A DNA stretch of 22,009 nt, taken from a virus. Numbering within the stretch: position 1 is the stretch's first letter; every line of letters starts with the position of its first letter. Under the pieces are notes generated by a model. It was not told where the DNA came from. It searched no databases and was given only the letters and a program-made list of their open reading frames with translations. The stretch is from positions 1-22,009 of IMG/VR virus record IMGVR_UViG_3300028925_001363; one strand, written 5' to 3'. Below are positions 16,020-22,009 of this stretch, piece by piece. The translations under genes were made by a program, and so were the position numbers.

Positions 16020-17591
16020 TTATTGTTGAGGTTCTTCAGGGGCTTGTTGCTGTTGCATAGCTTGCATCTGTTGCATTGCTTGTTGCATTTCTTCCTGAGT
16101 TCGAATCAAATCATCTGGTACACCAAGTTTTTTGGCAACGTATTTAGCAACTTCATCTTGCTTGATAAGTACGTTCAATAATTCTGGACCAACTCTTGAT
16201 TGTATTAGACCTAAGAATCTGTCTATGGTTGCAACGTCTGAATGTTGTTGAGCCTGTGCTAATGGTGAGGAAGACCTGATCTTGACTTCCCTACCATTAA
16301 CAGTAGGCACTGTGATCCGTCCTTGCTTCTTTAATATATAAATAACTCTTTGCAGGACAGGGTTAACCAATTCTGCTTGTAGTCTACCGAAGGCAGAACC
16401 TATGGTCCTTGATAAATCAGCCATTCTTTCAGCAACTTCTGTAGCAGTCATTGGAGTTTTCTCGTTAGGGTTACCCAACATATCGTTGTATAATGCCTTC
16501 TTAATGTTTGTTCTCATATCTCTTAGTACAAGATCACTAACATTAAAGTTTCCTGCTGGTGCAATAGGCTGTAAGCCACTGCTACCTTGGGCTTTAGGAA
16601 TTATAGACCCTGGAATTAATTGTATGTTATCAACATTAACTACACCATCATCTTCTACTTGATACATACCAGAGATAGCCATCTGTGCATTCTCTAATAT
16701 TAACTCTATAACAAGGTTAGATGTCTTGATTGCAGGTAATGCTAGTTGTAATGGACCACGTCCGTATATTTCACCAGCTACTTTAGACCATCTGTACACA
16801 ACATAAGGATTAGAACCTATTCCTGTATATGCACTTTCAACTATCTTATGTACGTAATCTAGTGCAATAACACAGTATCTGTGTTCTTCTTCTTTAGTAT
16901 TCTCATACATTCTGTAAACAACTTCTAGTATTTCTACATTTGTTTCTGGACTTTTCTCTAAATCCATTGCCATCTTCTCAGATATTTCTCCATTAGGATA
17001 TGCGTATGGGAGGTCTTTCATTCTTATTTTTCTTTTACGGAATACATGATCTATCTTATCATCATGACCTGAGTCTAAAACAATTTGAGGTAATGGTATA
17101 GCTTTAAATTTAATTGGTTGAACTGCATCACCTTCTTCTATAAGCAATACACCTGTACCAACTGCTACATCTAGGAATGTTTCGTGAACTTCTTGAGCGA
17201 AGTTTGAATTTTGTAATACTTCAAATACATATTCAGTAACTTTATCTAATTCAACATTGACTTCTTTTTGTTCTGCTTCTGGTATCTCAGAACCTGCAAC
17301 AAGATCAGCCCATCTAGCATAGTTAGGAACTATACCTGATTGTAATCTACTTGCAAATTCTTGTACACCAACAACAGCAGTCTCATCAAAGATTCTGTCC
17401 GTTCTTCTTGCTCCAACTGTTTCTGAATAAAAGCTTTCTCTTTGAGGTAAAGCAAATTCATAACACTCTTGCATTGTTGGAAGCCATAAATCTTTTATAG
17501 CGGAAGCATGTTTGTATCTAGCGAGTAATCTCTTTACATTATCTGTAGAGTAATCATTAGATACAATAGGGACTTGTTCTATGATAGCCAT
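16020..17591 (-). CDS. Portal (head-to-tail connector, T7 gp8-like)
   Basis: A 523-residue protein, close to T7 gp8 (536 residues). Landmarks are RLLARYKHASAIKDLWLPTM and ECYEFALPQRESF near the N-terminus, DRIFDETAVVGVQEFASRLQ (about 65-84), FLDVAVGTGVLLIEEG (about 139-154), PYVVYRWSKVAGEIYGRGPL (about 257-276) and MTATEVAERMADLSRTIGSA (about 376-395). All are typical of podovirus head-tail connector proteins. The C-terminal 30 residues are Gln/Met-rich, a common low-complexity ending in this family. Twelve copies should form the ring through which DNA is packaged and ejected. The start has AGGTG with an 8-nt spacer, formed by the end of the preceding gene. Confidence 0.95.
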   Translation of the reverse strand: MAIIEQVPIVSNDYSTDNVKRLLARYKHASAIKDLWLPTMQECYEFALPQRESFYSETVGARRTDRIFDETAVVGVQEFASRLQSGIVPNYARWADLVAGSEIPEAEQKEVNVELDKVTEYVFEVLQNSNFAQEVHETFLDVAVGTGVLLIEEGDAVQPIKFKAIPLPQIVLDSGHDDKIDHVFRKRKIRMKDLPYAYPNGEISEKMAMDLEKSPETNVEILEVVYRMYENTKEEEHRYCVIALDYVHKIVESAYTGIGSNPYVVYRWSKVAGEIYGRGPLQLALPAIKTSNLVIELILENAQMAISGMYQVEDDGVVNVDNIQLIPGSIIPKAQGSSGLQPIAPAGNFNVSDLVLRDMRTNIKKALYNDMLGNPNEKTPMTATEVAERMADLSRTIGSAFGRLQAELVNPVLQRVIYILKKQGRITVPTVNGREVKIRSSSPLAQAQQHSDVATIDRFLGLIQSRVGPELLNVLIKQDEVAKYVAKKLGVPDDLIRTQEEMQQAMQQMQAMQQQQAPEEPQQ

Positions 17592-17594
17592 TTG

Positions 17595-17855
17595 TTATAC
17601 ACCTAAAGTTGTCTTGCCTGATTTTTTCTGAGTTGCAAAGCCACGTCCGCCTGCACTACCAGATAGTAATGATGAACGTCCACGTCTTTTACTAGAAGCT
17701 TTTCTTAATTCGTATTGAGCATCTTTGTTTGCTGATTCTTCTTCGTATTGATCTTCAGCTAGAGCTTCTCTTTCTCTTGCATTGACTGAGGAGTTGTCTT
17801 CTTGAAAAGGTAAACCTTTGCCTTTAGACTTGCCGATTGCATTACCGATACACAT
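17595..17855 (-). CDS. Small basic phage protein between terminase and portal
   Basis: I start this gene at the ATG at 17855 (86 residues, MCIGNAIGKSKGKGLPF), which lies 1 nt after the large-terminase stop. A longer frame exists upstream but overlaps the terminase by 50 nt. The middle is a charged helix (REREALAEDQYEEESANKDA). The C-terminus (SSKRRGRSSLLSGSAGGRGF) resembles the Gly/Ser/Arg-rich ending of small proteins found beside podovirus portal genes. The function is unknown. The position suggests a head-tail assembly or packaging accessory. The ribosome binding site is weak (AAGAAGA inside the terminase end), so reinitiation after the terminase is probable. Confidence 0.65.
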   Translation of the reverse strand: MCIGNAIGKSKGKGLPFQEDNSSVNAREREALAEDQYEEESANKDAQYELRKASSKRRGRSSLLSGSAGGRGFATQKKSGKTTLGV

Positions 17856-17856
17856 G

Positions 17857-19362
17857 TTATCTTCTTCTTTCATATATGTTGTTAGGTTTGACACTGAATA
17901 CGTCAAATGCCCTTTTAGCTACTACAGGTTTAGCAGAAGTTCTGCCTACTGTCAAGTTCCTTCCTTCACCTGCACCCAATAAAAGATATTGAAACGCATC
18001 ATGAATATGTGAGAACCTATTTTTATTTGGACGTTCGTCATATCTTTCGCCACTTACCTGCATACGTCTGTAGTGATATCCACCAGCAAAACCTCTAATT
18101 AAATTTTTACACTTAGGGTCTATAATGATACCTGTTTCTCCATCAGTTAGTCTTGTTAGTACAGATGTTACAGATTCTAATCTTGTTACGACATCATTAC
18201 TTGGTGCTGGTCTAGCAAATAAACCTTTAGCTCTTAGTATTTGGAAGGGTGTTGTCTCATCTGTTTGTACTCTTTGATCACCAGCAGGGTCACCAAATAT
18301 AATAAACTCCCTCGGTAACCATTGAGCCATATGTGATTTCATTAATTCACCAAACCTAACGATACCCATATCTTCTGCAACCAATTCATCAAGGACAACC
18401 CATCTACCTCTTACTCTTTGAGCAAAGACACAGGCAGGAGTTAATCCAAAATCAAGTCCAACAAAGATAGGAGACCCTAATATAGGAGTTAAATCTCCCT
18501 TGGCTACGTGTAAATCGTGTCTGAATGATTCATATACAGGCTTATCATCTGATACTTCACCCAATTTGTTTAATACATAGACATCTATCCATGACTTTGT
18601 CTTACCTCTAATGATATTGGGATAATAGTTCTTTGTTAGATGTTTCTGGTTCTCAACTTCAGGGTTCATTTCGTATCCGTTAATGACACGTTTTTCGTCT
18701 CTAGTTTCTAACATAGCTGGGGCTTGATTCCAGAATGACCAATTATCAGGACGGACTAACATCTTGCTTTCTTGTTTACTCATATAATCAGGAAGCATTG
18801 CTTCGCCAGACATGATCGACCACCAATGATCTACATCTGGTGGGTTGGTATCGCATATAACTCCGTACCAACTTGGACCACCTTCTCTCATACTTGGATA
18901 TCTACCGACCCTCATGGTACAAGCATCAACAATAGACTTAGGAATTTCTCTTGCTTCGTTAATCCAGACACCAGTTAGTTCAAGTGACAATAGTTTCTTA
19001 ACATCTTCTGGTCTATCCAATGCTAGGAACACAACTTCAAGTTCTATCTCACCCTTCTTTATCATATGAGTGAATGGTACAGACCAATGAAACCTTCCCC
19101 AATCTTCTTCTGGAAACCAATCCAACCAAGTTTTAATTGTTGTTGTTTTTAATTGTGGGTTGGTATTACGAATGACTGCCCATCTGGATTTTCTTTTTCC
19201 ATCAGGTGTTAGTTTCTGTTGCAATGCTCTGCGCATTATTTCAATACAACAGCCAACAGACTTACCACTACCAACAGGTCCACGCAATCCTCTAAAGAAA
19301 CTTTCGTCTTTTAAAAATTCCTTTAATGTACTGCCATCAGGCTTATAGCTCAGAGATGCCAT
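17857..19362 (-). CDS. Terminase large subunit (packaging ATPase and nuclease)
   Basis: A 501-residue protein from the ATG at 19362; an in-frame TTG at 19368 would add two residues. The ATPase domain shows a Walker A at about 28-35 (GPVGSGKS) and a Walker B at about 129-140 (LTGVWINEAREI, with E136 as the likely catalytic acid). The nuclease domain shows three acidic sites: D304 (FVGLDFGLTPA), D358 (FGDPAGDQR) and D455 (FSHIHDAFQYLL). All expected catalytic residues are present. It should pump DNA into the procapsid through the portal and cut the concatemer. It overlaps the preceding small gene by 20 nt and precedes the portal region. In T7 the equivalent gene lies at the far end of the structural block. 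Confidence 0.96.
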   Translation of the reverse strand: MASLSYKPDGSTLKEFLKDESFFRGLRGPVGSGKSVGCCIEIMRRALQQKLTPDGKRKSRWAVIRNTNPQLKTTTIKTWLDWFPEEDWGRFHWSVPFTHMIKKGEIELEVVFLALDRPEDVKKLLSLELTGVWINEAREIPKSIVDACTMRVGRYPSMREGGPSWYGVICDTNPPDVDHWWSIMSGEAMLPDYMSKQESKMLVRPDNWSFWNQAPAMLETRDEKRVINGYEMNPEVENQKHLTKNYYPNIIRGKTKSWIDVYVLNKLGEVSDDKPVYESFRHDLHVAKGDLTPILGSPIFVGLDFGLTPACVFAQRVRGRWVVLDELVAEDMGIVRFGELMKSHMAQWLPREFIIFGDPAGDQRVQTDETTPFQILRAKGLFARPAPSNDVVTRLESVTSVLTRLTDGETGIIIDPKCKNLIRGFAGGYHYRRMQVSGERYDERPNKNRFSHIHDAFQYLLLGAGEGRNLTVGRTSAKPVVAKRAFDVFSVKPNNIYERRR

Positions 19363-19540
19363 AGTCAACTGCTAATTTTATTAATTCATTCTGTGCTTGT
19401 TCACTCATAGCTTCTATGATTCTGTCTGCTTCCATATCTGTACACAGTTCAGTAGGATATGCTTTCATATGTTGACTTCTAACAAGAACTCTTAACTTGG
19501 TTAAGTCTTTGATCATAACTTTTCTAAATATATTACTCAT
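19343..19540 (-). CDS. Small conserved-looking protein upstream of the large terminase
   Basis: A 65-residue protein (SNIFRKVMIKDLTKLRVLVR, then SQHMKAYPTELCTDMEADRI). It is helical, and the C-terminal half (EADRIIEAMSEQAQNELIKL) looks like a small protein-interaction helix pair. An internal ATG at codon 9 would give a 57-residue form. I do not recognise a characterised family. It starts with an 8-nt overlap (ATGAGTAA) with the preceding gene and overlaps the large terminase by 20 nt, so it is translated with both. The location suggests a packaging-related accessory, but this is context only. Confidence 0.65.
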   Translation of the reverse strand: MSNIFRKVMIKDLTKLRVLVRSQHMKAYPTELCTDMEADRIIEAMSEQAQNELIKLAVDYGISEL

Positions 19541-19826
19541 CTTTTAACCTGTCTCTAAACATAGCCTTAGCCATATTGTTAGCAGTCTTGATATCATGAC
19601 CTTTTAATACTTTGCGTTCTACGTAATCTTGGAATTGTTTAGTCGCATGTCTATCTTTTTCTCTCTGCTCGTTACCAAGCATAATGATAGCTCTAGCTTC
19701 TGCCTTCTGGAGTTTTGTTCTTTGCGCCAAGGGTGGTCGGTTTTGTTTGAACGAGTGTATTGCGACTTTTTCTAACTTCTCTTGCTTCGTCGTGGTTTTT
19801 TTTGGAGTCATTTCTTCCGCTTTCAT
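19533..19826 (-). CDS. Small basic helical protein, unknown; N-terminus uncertain
   Basis: A 97-residue, strongly charged and mostly helical protein (KQEKLEKVAIHSFKQNRP, then TKLQKAEARAIIMLGNEQRE and NNMAKAMFRDRLKDE). No family was recognised. The start is unclear: the ATG at 19826 lacks a ribosome binding site and the ATG at 19811 has GGAAG too close to it. A different frame opens at 19851 with a TAATG junction to the preceding gene (MAHQLNSTYESGRNDSKK) and meets this frame at a run of eight A (19796-19803), one base out of phase. A frameshift, or an extra A in the sequence, would join them into a longer protein. The 3' end overlaps the next gene by 8 nt. Confidence 0.6.
   Translation of the reverse strand: MKAEEMTPKKTTTKQEKLEKVAIHSFKQNRPPLAQRTKLQKAEARAIIMLGNEQREKDRHATKQFQDYVERKVLKGHDIKTANNMAKAMFRDRLKDE
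19796..19803 (-). other. A8 homopolymer run near the start of the small basic gene
   Basis: The transcribed-sense strand reads CC followed by eight A at this place. Two open frames meet here: one starting at 19851 and one running to 19533. They differ by one base, such that a +1 slip or a seven-A run would fuse them. It may be a slippage site or a base-count error. Confidence 0.4.
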
Positions 19827-19850
19827 AAGTTGAGTTTAGTTGATGTGCCA

Positions 19851-20024
19851 TTAATTTAATAATCCTTTATCTTCTAATTCAAAAATGATCCCTTCGTCTT
19901 CGGCTGTAAACAATTCTGCATAAGCTTTTAAAGCTTCTTCTTGGTCTTTTATTATCTTAACGAGTGTAGCATAACTACTGACAAGGACATCAAAATCCTT
20001 TTGTAGTTGTGCTTTAGTTTTCAT
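19851..20024 (-). CDS. Small acidic protein coupled to the repeat protein gene
   Basis: A 57-residue gene reading MKTKAQLQKDFDVLVSSYAT and ending in FELEDKGLLN. It is helical, with a basic start and an acidic second half (EELALKAY-like helix, then AEDEGIIFELED). The ATG overlaps the stop of the repeat protein as ATGA, a classic coupled junction, and its own stop shares TAATG with a possible downstream start at 19851. The codon use looks like that of the neighbours. No family was recognised. The short length and junctions on both sides make a real gene likely; a small packaging or regulatory partner is only a guess. Confidence 0.65.
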   Translation of the reverse strand: MKTKAQLQKDFDVLVSSYATLVKIIKDQEEALKAYAELFTAEDEGIIFELEDKGLLN

Positions 20025-21106
20025 CTGTAGTTCTTGTACTTAGAGTTCTTCTTACGTGTAGCAGTTGTTTGTTTTAGCATAGATATATTACTACCGACAG
20101 TTCTGTGTTTAATATTCAGATTGTTATCAGCCAATGCTTCGGCTACATAATCTTTTGTTTTACCTGCAGTAAAGTCTTTGTTAACTTTCCTTACTTCTGT
20201 TGGTTGTTTATAATTTGTAGATGCAGTTGTAATACTTGGATCACCTGTGGCTAATCGTGGTTGTGTTGTACTAGTCTTAGGTTTAATACCAAAGTAAGAA
20301 GTTATCTTAGCCATAAGGCTGTTGTCTTGTTGTATATAAGTCTTTAAGGACTTAGGCTTAGCGTTAACTTTGTCTGTTACATTCTGTGAAGGATTAAAGA
20401 ACTTAGGGTGCTTGCTTCTACCGAATATAGCATTCTTGTCTTTTCTATCATGACCAGCAGAGTTCAGGAAAGAACCGAGCGGAACACCAACATCATCTTT
20501 TCTTACAGAAGAAGGTCTTGCTCTTTTAGCTCTATCGGATATCTTGTCTGCTCTATCAGCACCTCTTGTATTAAATGAACCCAGCGGTGTACCGACATCA
20601 TCTTTTCTTTTCTGTGATACTGCTAACTTACCACCATCAACTCTATCATGTCCACCTGATTTCATGAAACTTGCGGAACGTATGGAGAAATCAACACCAG
20701 CATTTGTCTTGTTTTTCATTAATGATCTAGGTTTCTTAGTAGGAAGTCCTATAAGCTTAGGCTTAACATTGTCATGACCACCTACGTTAAAGTTACCCTT
20801 AGGTGTTCCAACATCATCTTTTCTTTTCTTAACAACATCTGTCTTTGCTAGAAAAGGTGAGGACAATAGATTAGACATAGCCGTATTCATTGACTTAGTC
20901 TTAGGTTTAACCAGTGCGTTTAATGTTGTTATATTACTTTCTTTGATGGAAGGTGTGTTCTGTCTAGTCCAGTTGTTATCTGTACGTTTCTTCCAATCGG
21001 AATCCTTCTTACCAAGGTTAGAATTGTCGCCTACTTTGTAAGTAGAGTTAGGTCCGTAGTTCTTTGCAACTCGTTTAGCGATCTTAAATAATGTAAATAT
21101 TCCCAT
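20021..21106 (-). CDS. Unrecognised basic repeat protein between the terminase genes
   Basis: A 361-residue, Lys/Arg/Asn-rich protein with little hydrophobic core. It opens with a short amphipathic helix (MGIFTLFKIAKRVAKNYG). The central part has three good copies of a motif of about 22 residues: KRKDDVGTPKGNFNVGGHDN (about 94-113), KRKDDVGTPLGSFNTRGADR (166-185) and RKDDVGVPLGSFLNSAGHDR (202-221). A degenerate copy at about 138-157 keeps SFMKSGGHDRVD. The rest is low-complexity, basic and probably disordered, with a KKNSKYKNYR end. I do not recognise a family. High charge suggests nucleic-acid or scaffold binding. The ATG has AAAGGA with a 7-nt spacer and follows a possible promoter. It lies between the small and large terminase genes and is coupled to the next gene. 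Confidence 0.7.
   Translation of the reverse strand: MGIFTLFKIAKRVAKNYGPNSTYKVGDNSNLGKKDSDWKKRTDNNWTRQNTPSIKESNITTLNALVKPKTKSMNTAMSNLLSSPFLAKTDVVKKRKDDVGTPKGNFNVGGHDNVKPKLIGLPTKKPRSLMKNKTNAGVDFSIRSASFMKSGGHDRVDGGKLAVSQKRKDDVGTPLGSFNTRGADRADKISDRAKRARPSSVRKDDVGVPLGSFLNSAGHDRKDKNAIFGRSKHPKFFNPSQNVTDKVNAKPKSLKTYIQQDNSLMAKITSYFGIKPKTSTTQPRLATGDPSITTASTNYKQPTEVRKVNKDFTAGKTKDYVAEALADNNLNIKHRTVGSNISMLKQTTATRKKNSKYKNYR
20435..20827 (-). repeat. Imperfect coding repeats of the RKDDVGTPxGSF..GGHDRxD type
   Basis: The copies lie at 20762-20827, 20543-20611 and 20435-20503, with a degenerate one at 20636-20695. DNA identity is visible in the shared stretch CATCATCTTTTCTT (plus strand) inside the three good copies. 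The spacing is uneven, so they are dispersed, not tandem, and were kept at the protein level. Confidence 0.75.
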
Positions 21107-21265
21107 GACTGGTCCTTTGTGTTGTCCTATGTATATCTTATTTCGGAGACTATTGCAAGTAAAAAAATATTTTACATTTAACCAAAAGCTTATTGGGGAT
21201 AAAATTGCGAGAGTGAAGTACTGTTACATAGATAGCACTCCGTTTTTCGGGTCACCTAAAATACA
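21107..21265 (-). other. 159-nt gap between small terminase and repeat protein
   Basis: No gene is supported here. It holds a possible promoter (21130-21158) and a weak AT-only hairpin (GTAAAA with TTTTAC, inside 21150-21180), which is unlikely to terminate transcription. A 21-codon GTG frame with a C-x-x-C pair was seen but has no ribosome binding site. Confidence 0.5.
21130..21158 (-). promoter_or_regulatory. Possible sigma70-like promoter before the repeat protein
   Basis: On the minus strand TTGCAA (21153-21158, 4 of 6) and TATACA (21130-21135, 4 of 6) are separated by 17 bp, just upstream of the ribosome binding site of the repeat protein gene. The position in a true intergenic gap and the exact spacing support it; the matches themselves are moderate. 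Confidence 0.4.
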
Positions 21266-21679
21266 TCAGCTCAAATCGATCTTAACCTTAAAGTCACCCA
21301 GTACTTGCGATTGAATCTGAGTTACAGGTGCAAAGCCAGCCCTATCTAATATATCCTGCGAAGCTTGCAATTTGACGAACTCTGATCGCGCCGTATCACT
21401 CAATGTCTCTATGTTATGTAATGCCTTGGGCGCTTGTAAGCTATACTTACTGTACATCTTTTCTTTTAGATAGGCTTTAGCCGATAATGTTGAAAGAGAA
21501 CTATACGCATTCTGTCTGCCTGCTTCACCAATCCAACCTTGATCTAAGGCTACTTCTTGAACTGATTTACCTGTGCTGACAAGTCCCTCTATAAGGTCTC
21601 TAACCTTGCTAGAAAGTTTTACTTCCTTACCAGACTCTAATTTGATTGTTACTTCTTTAGTTATCCTGTTCTTTGTCAT
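21266..21679 (-). CDS. Terminase small subunit-like DNA-recognition protein
   Basis: A 137-residue protein. A probable helix-turn-helix lies at about 38-65 (GKSVQEVALDQGWIGEAGRQ). A long helical region with APKALHNIETLSD follows. The C-terminal segment FVKLQASQDILDRAGFAPVT and the final beta-like VKIDLS are the usual ending of many phage small terminases. It should bind the packaging start site and recruit the large subunit. Three small genes and a large unknown gene separate it from the large subunit, which is unusual, though order is kept. AAAGG lies 8 nt before the ATG. It is the first gene after the strongest promoter candidate in the window. Confidence 0.75.
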   Translation of the reverse strand: MTKNRITKEVTIKLESGKEVKLSSKVRDLIEGLVSTGKSVQEVALDQGWIGEAGRQNAYSSLSTLSAKAYLKEKMYSKYSLQAPKALHNIETLSDTARSEFVKLQASQDILDRAGFAPVTQIQSQVLGDFKVKIDLS

Positions 21680-22009
21680 ACTATATACCTTTACTATTGG
21701 CGCACTACTACTTGAAAAGAGAAGAAGATAAAAAGAGAAAAGGAATACAGGTTTTTCTATACTTCAAATCTTTCTACCATAGATCAGAAGTAAGTAAAAC
21801 TTTAAGAGCAGTAAAATCTGTAGTCCTTTTTTTTCTTTAACCTTTTTCTTTAAGAGGTACAAAGTCTAAGTAGTTATCTTGTTAAGAAGTAAAACACTTT
21901 GATTAACTTCTCGTTACACTCGAAGTATGATCCTTAGCTTACAGGTTGTCAAGGAAAAAAGAACAGAAAGAGAACATTAAATATATGCACATGCTACACA
22001 GTATGCTCA
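21680..22009 (-). other. Gene-free leader region upstream of the module
   Basis: No gene is supported in these 330 bases. They contain a promoter at 21924-21952 and, from its expected start near 21917, a leader of about 240 nt. A nearly pure purine tract on the plus strand (21714-21745, one pyrimidine) lies just upstream of the small terminase, giving a pyrimidine-rich leader RNA segment. No convincing terminator hairpin or binding repeat was found. Confidence 0.6.
21924..21952 (-). promoter_or_regulatory. Sigma70-like promoter for the late module
   Basis: On the minus strand a perfect TTGACA (21947-21952) is followed after 17 bp by CATACT (21924-21929, 4 of 6). It is the best match in the window, is correctly oriented, and lies upstream of the first gene of the block. 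It suggests that host RNA polymerase can transcribe the late genes. Confidence 0.6.

Noticed and set aside
21185-21255. A 21-codon GTG frame with a C-x-x-C pair (MTRKTECYLC...) between small terminase and repeat protein
   Set aside because: Too short, no ribosome binding site, and no continuation in another frame that looks like an HNH or zinc-ribbon protein.
21985-22009. A possible plus-strand gene start at the right edge
   Set aside because: Only eight codons are visible and no good ribosome binding site precedes the ATG.
21938-22009. Minus-strand open frame entering from the right edge and ending at a TAA near 21940
   Set aside because: About 20 codons, Phe/Cys-rich, overlapping the promoter; could be an upstream gene end but cannot be supported.
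1-22009. CRISPR arrays, tRNA genes, integrase or insertion sequences
   Set aside because: None was seen: the only regular repeat is the coding fiber array, and no tRNA-like or transposase-like sequence was recognised.

Overview
The window is one continuous late (virion morphogenesis) module of a tailed phage with T7-like podovirus architecture. It is AT-rich, roughly one third G+C by eye. Every supported gene is on the minus strand, so the biological order runs from about position 22000 down to position 1. The gene content is a T7-type connector, scaffold, capsid, tail tubular A and B, three ejection-type internal virion proteins and a fiber. The low G+C, the DUF3310 and metallophosphoesterase inserts, and a fiber of a style common in marine phages suggest a marine phage of an AT-rich bacterium. 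The host cannot be fixed from this window.

Layout in transcription order. 21680-22009 is a gene-free leader with a sigma70-like promoter (TTGACA, 17 bp, CATACT). Then come the small terminase (21266-21679), a second possible promoter, an unrecognised very basic repeat protein (20021-21106), a 57-residue gene coupled to it (19851-20024), two small unknown genes and the large terminase (17857-19362). Next are a small basic protein (17595-17855) and the portal (16020-17591). Three small or accessory genes sit between portal and scaffold: a metallophosphoesterase, a DUF3310 protein and a Bbp19-like protein. They are followed by the scaffold (13997-14737), a two-pass membrane protein (DUF7220-like), a T7 gp13/DUF2833-like protein that appears to start at an AUA codon, the major capsid protein (12392-13216) and a small head-associated protein. 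Last come tail tubular A (11465-12067), tail tubular B (8668-11463), three internal virion proteins (1615-8668) and a tail fiber that runs off the left edge (1-1577).

The genes are packed tightly with ATGA, TAATG or 1-nt junctions, so most of the module is probably translated as coupled polycistronic mRNA. The few real gaps hold the likely control points: promoter-like sequences before the small terminase, the repeat protein, the phosphoesterase, the capsid and the fiber, and a 15-bp hairpin between the head genes and the tail genes, where T7 carries its TPhi terminator. Unlike T7, the terminase genes lead the structural block instead of ending it.

I found no wholly new defence or mobile system. 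The parts most worth attention are the repeat protein between the terminase genes, the AUA start, the head/tail hairpin, a possible frameshift at an A8 run near 19800, and the absence of a recognisable transglycosylase in the gp16-like protein.
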